DNA from: an uncultured Clostridia bacterium
GTDB lineage: Bacteria > Bacillota > Clostridia > Lachnospirales > CAMVHY01
Length of the DNA stretch: 8,326 nucleotides
Reading direction: 5' to 3'
Assembly: GCA_946415665.1 (NCBI GenBank)
Contig: CAMKTI010000072.1
Span: 1 to 8,326 of the forward strand
The notes under the pieces are model-generated. The model was not told the origin of the DNA. It made no database searches and saw nothing but the letters and a program-made list of their open reading frames with translations. Below, piece after piece: positions 1 through 5,411 of the stretch; within the stretch, counting starts at the first letter, position 1; the number at the start of each line of letters is the position of its first letter. The position numbers and the translations under genes are program-made.

Positions 1-45
1 TGCGCCGTAAATATGATTTTTTAATGTAAAATGCTGGTTTTGTGC

Positions 46-68
46 TTTGTTGTAATTTGTACAACAAA
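46..68. repeat. Perfect 9-bp inverted repeat in the leader of the orphan gene
   Basis: TTTGTTGTA at 46-54 is the exact reverse complement of TACAACAAA at 60-68, with a 5-base loop between. It lies 47 bases upstream of the start codon of the 679-residue gene, inside a T-rich leader. It could be an operator-like dyad for a repressor, a weak hairpin in the 5' UTR, or the terminator stem of a gene left of the window, since an A4T5 stretch follows. Only two G/C pairs per arm make it a weak terminator. The symmetry is read directly; its role is unknown. Confidence 0.5.
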
Positions 69-99
69 ATTTTTGTTTATCTGTTTGTTTGTTTTAAAA

Positions 100-106
100 A
101 AGGAGG
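100..106 (+). promoter_or_regulatory. Ribosome binding site fixing the orphan gene start at 115
   Basis: AAGGAGG is a near-perfect Shine-Dalgarno sequence with 8 bases to the ATG at 115. It decides the start. An in-frame ATG at 31 would add 28 hydrophobic residues resembling a signal peptide, but it has no ribosome binding site and would place this motif inside the coding sequence. Confidence 0.85.
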
Positions 107-114
107 ATTTTATT

Positions 115-2154
115 ATGAAAGAAGCAAGTAATACTAATGATTTAGTGGCTTATAGTGTCTTTCTTAAGAAGGGTGGTAAGACTATTGAGGTTGGTGTAAA
201 TATAAGCCCAAACGCTACAGTGGAGGAGCTTGTGCAAAAAATGGCGTTCGATATGGTAAGAAAGGGGATGGTTGACGATGGGATGTATGTAAGGCTGATT
301 AACAATAATAAAGACATCACTAGTGAAGAGCGGAGGAACCAAGCTTTATCATCTGCATGTTTGTATGATAAGGATAACGTTATATCATTGGGTATTCTTA
401 ATGGTTACCCAGAGTACGGATCAGATGGCATCCAGATTAATCTTACAGAAGAAGAAAAAGGCAAAATAGCAGCAGAAAGAAGAACTTTGGGACGATTGCC
501 ATTATATAAAGTGGTATCCAAGGAAGACCCTGTCGATCCAAGTAAAAAATATAATAAGTTTGAAGAAACAGGCAAATTTGTAGAATTATCAAGAGACGAT
601 GGTACTGTGCGCTATGATGGTTTCTATGTAAACATTACCAATGGTACTTTAGAAGCAACTAATCCGTTGCATAGATTTATTGTCAGTGATTATTTAAAGA
701 AGCAGAAAAATACGGGAATGTTGCTTAACGCAAAACTCATTTTCGATCGTAAAATTGGTGACTTTGATGATATGGATGCAGAAGATGCAAAGAAGAAAGG
801 GCGAAAGATTAATAAAGTTTATGAACAAAGAGCTTGGCAAGGCATAAATGCTAATGAATATACACAAGCGTTTTTCAATGATAAGAGTGGAACTGGTGGA
901 GGGGGTTTCGATGATGCGTGCGGTTGGTATCGTAAGTTGTCTGGTGTATTGCTAGATAAAGCTTATTTATCAAATGATAAAAATTTGGATACCTTAATTT
1001 CGATAGCTGGTGAACTTTTTGAGAAGAAAGAAATAGATCTTCATCAATTTTCAAATGTAATTTTAATGTTACGTTATGCTTGTGAGGTGCGTAAACTACC
1101 AAATGAAAAAGGTGGTGAATTGAATTCTGGTGGAGAGTTAAATTCAATAAAATTGAATGGCAAATCTCTTAAAATAGTTAGGAAACTATTTTCGGAGATG
1201 GATAATGAATTACGTAATTTATTCAACAGTGATGAATTTAAAACTATAGAAAGTATAAAAATTGAAGAACAAGCACTCGAAGGTGAAAGTGAAAAAGAAT
1301 TTAAGGAATTTCAAAAATTGCTACAAAATTCAAATGGCAAAGCTAAAAAAGCTAAAAACATGGCTGTATCGGATAAGGCTCTGCAATTTGTGTTTGAAAA
1401 TTTGGAACCACTAAGAGAACTTGAGGAAGAGCGGAGATCAAAGCAACAAGAATATTTAAAAACGCTCATAGGGTATATTAGGAAAACAGTAAAATACGAC
1501 GAAAAGGGTAAAGTGGACAATCCAAGTGACACAGCGCGTGAATTTGAAAGGGTAAATTCTTCGGGAGAAAAGGTGCCGCTGTACATTACTAACGACATGA
1601 TGGATGAGTTTGCAAATAGAATTGAGACTAAATACGAATCAGTAAAGGATTCAGGAAAGAATAAGGATTCAGGAAAGGATTTTGAAAATTTTCTTCTCAG
1701 ATTTAAAAAAGATGCCCCTAAAGAATCTCAGATTACTCTTGAGTATCGTTTTCTGGGAGACCGTGACTTCTACCTTGATGAGCTTCTTACGGATGATGAG
1801 AAAGAAAAGCTGTCAAGTATGAAAGATGATATCGATAAGCTCTCTGAAAAATTACAAAACAAGAGAAAAATTATAAATTCACCTGTATTTAAGGAAATCA
1901 CAGGATATTGTGAAATATTGAAATATGCTGCAGATTCTCTAAACACCTGTAAGACTGATGAATTATCATTCTTACAGAGGATTGCAAATTTCATATTATC
2001 ACTTTTGCAGTTGTCAGGTCGCGCTTACGAAGCCGACGGTTTTCTTTGTACTGGTTATGACAATAATGAAAGTTTATTTGCTAAATACAATGCACAAAGA
2101 GGAGCAACTGGTAGCGTAAAAAGTAATACGCTTTGTATGCCGGTCGTTAGGTAG
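115..2154 (+). CDS. Orphan 679-aa protein with ubiquitin-like N-terminal region
   Basis: I do not recognise this as a known family. The start follows AAGGAGG by 8 bases and the stop is TAG. Residues ~13-97 look like a ubiquitin/beta-grasp fold: strand YSVFLKK, a GKTIEV strand, a helix TVEELVQKMA, then VRLINNNKDI and a DNVISL strand. These align in order with ubiquitin's GKTITLEV, TIENVKAKI, RLIFAGKQL and STLHL. The remainder is strongly charged, with a Gly run at 261-264, two tandem GGELNS units (333-344), two KDSGK units (511-521), probable coiled coils at ~430-458 and ~559-588, and a hydrophobic helix at ~619-635 before a polar 44-residue tail. There is no signal peptide with this start. 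The gene stands alone before its own terminator. Lysine codons use AAG about as often as AAA in the sampled start, unlike clpX, so it may have been acquired. An effector-like role is speculation. Confidence 0.85.
   Translation: MKEASNTNDLVAYSVFLKKGGKTIEVGVNISPNATVEELVQKMAFDMVRKGMVDDGMYVRLINNNKDITSEERRNQALSSACLYDKDNVISLGILNGYPEYGSDGIQINLTEEEKGKIAAERRTLGRLPLYKVVSKEDPVDPSKKYNKFEETGKFVELSRDDGTVRYDGFYVNITNGTLEATNPLHRFIVSDYLKKQKNTGMLLNAKLIFDRKIGDFDDMDAEDAKKKGRKINKVYEQRAWQGINANEYTQAFFNDKSGTGGGGFDDACGWYRKLSGVLLDKAYLSNDKNLDTLISIAGELFEKKEIDLHQFSNVILMLRYACEVRKLPNEKGGELNSGGELNSIKLNGKSLKIVRKLFSEMDNELRNLFNSDEFKTIESIKIEEQALEGESEKEFKEFQKLLQNSNGKAKKAKNMAVSDKALQFVFENLEPLRELEEERRSKQQEYLKTLIGYIRKTVKYDEKGKVDNPSDTAREFERVNSSGEKVPLYITNDMMDEFANRIETKYESVKDSGKNKDSGKDFENFLLRFKKDAPKESQITLEYRFLGDRDFYLDELLTDDEKEKLSSMKDDIDKLSEKLQNKRKIINSPVFKEITGYCEILKYAADSLNTCKTDELSFLQRIANFILSLLQLSGRAYEADGFLCTGYDNNESLFAKYNAQRGATGSVKSNTLCMPVVR
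1111..1146 (+). repeat. Tandem in-frame 18-bp duplication (GGELNS x2)
   Basis: Two adjacent 18-base units (1111-1128 and 1129-1146) both encode GGELNS (residues 333-338 and 339-344) but differ at several, mostly third, codon positions. The protein repeat is exact while the DNA has diverged, so the duplication is either old or kept at the protein level. Confidence 0.75.
1645..1677 (+). repeat. Short in-frame direct repeat (KDSGK x2)
   Basis: A 15-base unit, AAGGATTCAGGAAAG, occurs at 1645-1659 and again at 1663-1677 without a mismatch. The period is 18 bases with AAT between. It encodes KDSGK-N-KDSGK at residues 511-521. The exact DNA identity points to a recent duplication by slippage in a likely flexible linker. 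Confidence 0.85.
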
Positions 2155-2163
2155 GTTTATTTC

Positions 2164-2200
2164 AAACAAAAAAACTCGATTCGTCGAGTTTTTTTTGTTT
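2164..2200 (+). terminator. Strong intrinsic terminator of the orphan gene
   Basis: Ten bases after the TAG stop, a run of seven A's and CTCGA pair with TCGAG and eight T's across a TTCG loop at 2180-2183. An outer AAAC/GTTT pairing extends the stem with one bulged T. The T8 tail makes it a rho-independent terminator on the + strand. The complementary A-run means it could also act against transcripts entering from the right. Confidence 0.9.
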
Positions 2201-2368
2201 AAAAATTTAAATTAAAATAAAATAGCAGAGGATATTCAAGTAGAGTAAATTAAATTTGTCGACTATGAAAAACTAGTGGCGCACAATTTAGTAGATGGTT
2301 AAAGAACACTATAATTGCGCAAACTATTACTTTTTTTCTAAGACTTTAAAACCTTAATTTTAGAAACT
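2201..2368. other. Non-coding / eroded stretch left of the transposase remnant
   Basis: There is no open frame of useful length. A perfect -10 box TATAAT sits at 2310-2315, with a poor -35 TTTAGT at 2287-2292 (17-base spacing). It may be the fossil promoter of the insertion sequence. TTGCGCAA at 2315-2322 is a perfect palindrome. GCGC..AATT (2279-2288) pairs with AATTGCGC (2313-2320) with a two-base bulge. The missing 5' part of the transposase should lie here but is not recognisable. An in-frame TLILET run just before 2369 may be its last trace. Confidence 0.4.
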
Positions 2369-2910
2369 ATGAAAAAACAAAAATCGCTTAATGAAAAGGA
2401 TTCGATACTCTTTATTGATAGTGCAAACATAAAGATTAGTCCAGATACAAACAAGAATAATTATCAAAAAAAGAGTACTGGACATTCAAAAGAGAATTAA
2501 CAACGAAGTTACAACCATGTTGTATATCTTCATGTCGAACAATTTTTCATTTGTCTCCTGGCAATTCTCACAATGCTCCAGAAGGAAGAAGTTGATTGAA
2601 TCCATATATTCCAAAAATAATAATTATCTCCTGATGGACAAAGCTTACGAAGGTGATAAAACTTTAATTTTAGCCAAGAATCACGGGTTTAAGGCAGTTG
2701 TTCCACCTAAAAAAAAATCACAAGTTACCTTGGAATTATGATAAACAACTTTATAAACAACGCAATAATATCGAGCGATATTTCCTGAGATTGAAACGTT
2801 TTAGAAAAGTTTTTACTCGTTATGATAAGCTTGATTCTATTTTTATATCTACCACATCCCTTATTCCTTGCTTTTACTTTTGTTTTACTTTTTATGTGAA
2901 CGCTGCCTAA
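2369..2910 (+). pseudogene. IS5-family (IS427-like) transposase remnant, 5'-truncated with three frameshifts
   Basis: A DDE transposase can be reassembled from three frames. Frame A (2369-~2490) has ILFIDSANIKI with the first catalytic Asp. The next frame (~2494-2589) has ELTTK and HLSPGNSHNAPEGR. Frame C (2589-~2708) has KLIESI, then YLLMDKAYEGDKT with the second Asp, then VVPPKK. Frame D (~2710-2910) has WNYDKQLYKQRNNIERYF with the catalytic Glu, then LKRFRKVFTRYDKLDS and a hydrophobic tail ending VNAA. This order is typical of the IS5-family/IS427-group OrfB. Comparison with the family consensus suggests one base lost near 2490, one A lost near 2588, and one A gained in the A9 run at 2709-2717. 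The N-terminal OrfA part is absent. Three separate indels make it inactive. Terminal inverted repeats were not identified with confidence. Confidence 0.85.
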
Positions 2911-3257
2911 TACAGCTATAAAAGATATAAATAACAAAACCATTGAAAAAGATATAAACGAAATTGAAGATAAAATAAACAAACTTTCTAATCACTACAA
3001 TACTTTTTTTATCAATTATAGATATAGAGAAAATGAAGGTGTAGATCGAAAGCAGTTATTCCAAAATCGAGCAAAAATTTATAGTACACATTGTTGTATT
3101 AGGTCAAAATTACTAACTATATGGAAAGTAAAATTGGTTGAGAAAAAAAAACACCTTTAAGAAAATGAGTGGCAAAAAAAAATTTTGGCGTGTATTTCCG
3201 TTAACAATTGCATTTCCTATTTACGCACCAATTTTTATTTTAGTAAAAGCTACCTAA
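2900..3257 (+). pseudogene. Start-less reading frame with C-terminal membrane segment, broken at an A9 run
   Basis: After a TGA at 2897-2899 a frame stays open for 86 codons to a TAA at 3158-3160, with no ATG. It encodes a charged, helix-prone segment (KDINNKTIEKDINEIEDKI), then YRYRENEGVDRKQLFQNRAK. A run of nine A's lies at 3143-3151. Removing one A joins the frame to a second one that ends at TAA 3255-3257 and holds MSGKKKFWRVF followed by a ~17-residue hydrophobic stretch and VKAT. The joined product is about 118 residues: an amphipathic or coiled-coil part and one membrane helix. The family is not recognised. Its 5' end runs into the transposase remnant, so it is probably the 3' part of a gene cut by the insertion. 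Alternatively, ATG 3165 could start a 30-residue small membrane protein, but it lacks a ribosome binding site. Confidence 0.5.
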
Positions 3258-3444
3258 TATATTCTCACCATTTTGTCAATAAAAAAATCATTTTTATATA
3301 AAAGTTTTTATTGCGAAAATTATATTTTTAAATTTATAGTACACTAAAAAAGAGAAATACATCAATTCAATAATTTTTGCATTTAAAACTAACCTTTTTT
3401 AAAATCTGAGTTCATAATTTTTATGTTCAAAATAAAATTAACAC
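3258..3444. other. Very AT-rich non-coding spacer
   Basis: No open frame with a start and ribosome binding site is visible on either strand. The only structured item is a sigma-70-like pair on the + strand, listed separately. Confidence 0.6.
3273..3302 (+). promoter_or_regulatory. Candidate sigma-70 promoter facing the clpX 3' end
   Basis: TTGTCA (5/6 to consensus) at 3273-3278 and TATAAA (5/6) at 3297-3302 are separated by 18 bases. No + strand gene lies downstream before clpX, so it would produce a short transcript ending at the hairpin/T15 at 3451-3515, or antisense RNA to the clpX end. Such boxes arise by chance in DNA this AT-rich, so support is weak. Confidence 0.3.
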
Positions 3445-3493
3445 AAAAAAAGCATTGCCCGAAACCAAATTTTTTAGTCCCCAAAGCAATGCT
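3445..3493 (-). terminator. Intrinsic terminator after clpX
   Basis: On the minus strand AGCATTGC (3493-3486) pairs with GCAATGCT (3458-3451), and the last base of that arm begins a T7 run (3451-3445). It lies 25 bases after the clpX stop. The 27-base loop can itself fold as ACTAAA-AAA-TTTGGT (with one G-T pair), giving a two-tier hairpin with a G-rich internal loop. On the + strand the same stem is followed by CTTTATA and T15 (3501-3515), so it may stop transcription from both sides. Confidence 0.8.
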
Positions 3494-3518
3494 CTTTATA
3501 TTTTTTTTTTTTTTTATC

Positions 3519-4772
3519 CTAAGACGCTTGTTTTGCTAATCTTTTTCGCTCGTTTTTTTCATCATAAATAAACTCATGTATAAATTCTCCAGAAGCAGAG
3601 TCCAGTTTTATCACGCACTTTTTTATTTTCAAATCATTCGCAACGTCAAACATAATTTGTGTCATAAAATTTTCTATTATTGCTCTTAAACCGCGTGCTC
3701 CAGTTTTATTTTGTAATGCCATATCAGCAATTTTTTCAAGTGCTTGTTCATCAAACTCGAGCTCAACTCCATCCATTTCAAATAATTTTTTATATTGCCT
3801 GATCAAAGCATTTTTTGGCTCTGTCAAAATTCTGACCAAATCATTTTTATTTAATTCATCAAGCGTTATTAAAATCGGCAAACGCCCAACAAATTCCGGA
3901 ATCAATCCATATTTATATAAATCATCACTTTTAACTTGTTTTAAAACTTTATAATCATGTTTTTTTATCTCATCACGTGAAAATCCAATAATCTTTTTAT
4001 TTAGCCTCGAATTAATTATTTCTTCGATTCCGCTAAAAGAACCGCCGCAAATAAATAAAATATTTCGCGTATCAATTTGCAAAAACTCTTGATGCGGATG
4101 TTTTCTTCCTCCTTGTGGTGGCACAAAAGCAATCGTTCCTTCAAGAATTTTTAATAAACTTTGTTGTACACCCTCTCCACTAACATCTCTCGTAATCGAT
4201 GGATTTTCTGATTTGCGCGAAATTTTATCTATCTCATCTATATAAAGTACGCCGCGCTCAGCTTTTTTTATATCATTGCCAGCAGCTTTTATTAATCTTA
4301 ATAAAATATTTTCGACATCTTCGCCAACATATCCTGCTTCAGTTAAACTCGTTGCATCAGCAATCGCAAATGGCACATCTAAAATTTTTGCAAGAGTTTG
4401 TGCCGTAAGAGTTTTTCCTGTACCAGTTGCTCCAATCATTAAAATATTACTTTTCTCTATTTCAACATCTTCTTTCTTGTCATATGCCAGCATCTTCTTA
4501 TAATGATTATAAACTGCCACCGCAAGAGTTATTTTTGCTTCGTCTTGCCCGATTATATAATCATTTAAAATCTTTAAAATTTCTGCTGGCTGTGGCAAAA
4601 AAATATCTCCACTAACTTTCGATTTTATATTAATTTCTTCTTTACTCTCGTTTACGATTTCCAAACATAACTTAATACAACTATCGCAAATATATGCATT
4701 TTGTCCACACACCATTTTTCTTACTTGATCTTGATTTTTACCGCAAAAAGAACAGCATAACTCTTTTGGCAT
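3519..4772 (-). CDS. clpX: ATP-dependent Clp protease ATP-binding subunit ClpX
   Basis: Full-length AAA+ unfoldase (417 aa; the family is about 420). It recognises tagged or damaged cytoplasmic proteins, unfolds them with ATP and threads them into ClpP. The N-terminal zinc-binding domain has Cys7, Cys10, Cys29 and Cys32 (CSFC and CDSC). Walker A is GATGTGKT at 114-121, pore loop GYVGED at 147-152, Walker B LYIDE at 176-180, RKH pore loop at 223-225 and the ClpP-docking IGF tripeptide at 262-264. GLIPEFVGRLP and the sensor-2 segment GARGLRAIIE follow. Walker A reads GATGTGKT rather than the common GPTGSGKT, but the essential GKT is kept. The start is supported by GGGGAG 8 bases upstream. It is last in the operon, 17 bases after clpP, and ends with TAG before a hairpin terminator. 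Confidence 0.97.
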   Translation of the reverse strand: MPKELCCSFCGKNQDQVRKMVCGQNAYICDSCIKLCLEIVNESKEEINIKSKVSGDIFLPQPAEILKILNDYIIGQDEAKITLAVAVYNHYKKMLAYDKKEDVEIEKSNILMIGATGTGKTLTAQTLAKILDVPFAIADATSLTEAGYVGEDVENILLRLIKAAGNDIKKAERGVLYIDEIDKISRKSENPSITRDVSGEGVQQSLLKILEGTIAFVPPQGGRKHPHQEFLQIDTRNILFICGGSFSGIEEIINSRLNKKIIGFSRDEIKKHDYKVLKQVKSDDLYKYGLIPEFVGRLPILITLDELNKNDLVRILTEPKNALIRQYKKLFEMDGVELEFDEQALEKIADMALQNKTGARGLRAIIENFMTQIMFDVANDLKIKKCVIKLDSASGEFIHEFIYDEKNERKRLAKQAS

Positions 4773-4789
4773 CTAAAAAACTCCCCTAT

Positions 4790-5374
4790 TTATATTTTTT
4801 TCGTGATAATCTCATCAATCAATCCATATTCTTGAGCTTCTTCTGCCGTCATAAAATTATCTCGTTCAGTATCATTACAAACAATATCATATGGCTTTCC
4901 AGTGTTTTCAGAAAGCAACGTATTTAATCTTTTTTTCACTCTTAAAATTTGCTTGGTGTGTATCTCTATATCCGTAGCCTGACCGCGTGCTCCACCTAAA
5001 GGCTGATGAATCATAATTTCTGCATTTGGTAAAGCAAATCTTTTTCCTTTTGCTCCTGCTGCTAATAAAAACGCTCCCATACTTGCTGCTAAACCAATAC
5101 ATATCGTTGAAACATCTGCTTTAATAAACTGCATCGTGTCATAAATTGCAAATCCATCCGAAACAGAGCCACCAGGACTATTTATATATAAATTTATATC
5201 TTTCTCTGGATCTTCTGCTTCAAGAAATAAAAGTTGCGCAACAACAAGACTCGCTGTCACATAATTTACTTCATCACCTAAAAAAATTATTCTGTCTTTT
5301 AATAAACGCGAATAAATATCATAAGATCTTTCTCCGCGACTTGTTTGCTCAATTACATACGGAACTAAACTCAT
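4790..5374 (-). CDS. clpP: ATP-dependent Clp protease proteolytic subunit ClpP
   Basis: Serine peptidase that forms the double-heptamer chamber of ClpXP (and ClpAP/ClpCP where present), degrading proteins fed by AAA+ partners in the cytoplasm. With the ATG at 5374 it has 194 residues. The catalytic triad is Ser98 (GLAASMG), His123 (MIHQP) and Asp172 (ERDNF), the same positions as in Bacillus subtilis ClpP. The oxyanion motif NSPGGSV lies at 65-71. No long propeptide is present. An in-frame TTG five codons earlier would give MEVLKM, but it overlaps the Shine-Dalgarno itself. GGAGG lies 8 bases before ATG 5374, so that start is preferred. It sits between tig (37-base gap) and clpX (17-base gap), the usual tig-clpP-clpX order. 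Confidence 0.97.
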   Translation of the reverse strand: MSLVPYVIEQTSRGERSYDIYSRLLKDRIIFLGDEVNYVTASLVVAQLLFLEAEDPEKDINLYINSPGGSVSDGFAIYDTMQFIKADVSTICIGLAASMGAFLLAAGAKGKRFALPNAEIMIHQPLGGARGQATDIEIHTKQILRVKKRLNTLLSENTGKPYDIVCNDTERDNFMTAEEAQEYGLIDEIITKKI

Positions 5375-5382
5375 TTTTAAAA

Positions 5383-5387
5383 CCTCC
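5383..5387 (-). promoter_or_regulatory. Ribosome binding site deciding the clpP start
   Basis: On the minus strand GGAGG is followed by TTTTAAAA and then ATG at 5374, ideal spacing. It excludes the upstream TTG (5389), whose codon overlaps this motif. Confidence 0.85.
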
Positions 5388-5411
5388 AAAATTTTTATAC
5401 TTTTAATTTAA

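Noticed and set aside
31..114. Hydrophobic 28-residue N-terminal extension (possible signal peptide) of the orphan protein from ATG 31
   Set aside because: It has no ribosome binding site, it would contain the strong AAGGAGG that serves ATG 115, and the hydrophobicity comes simply from translating a T-rich leader.
2279..2368. Left terminal inverted repeat of the IS matching its right end near 2896-2914
   Set aside because: The reverse complement of the right end finds only scattered matches around 2287-2306, not enough to call an end.
2517..2910. Two separate small + strand genes at 2517-2741 and 2698-2910
   Set aside because: Both are pieces of one frameshifted IS5-family transposase; their conserved motifs join in order across an A9 run.
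2725..2982. 85-codon minus-strand frame opposite the transposase end
   Set aside because: Antisense shadow with no ribosome binding site; the + strand carries recognisable transposase motifs.
5375..5389. Longer ClpP start (TTG, five extra residues)
   Set aside because: The TTG codon overlaps the GGAGG used by ATG 5374, and the shorter protein matches the family's N-terminus and residue numbering.
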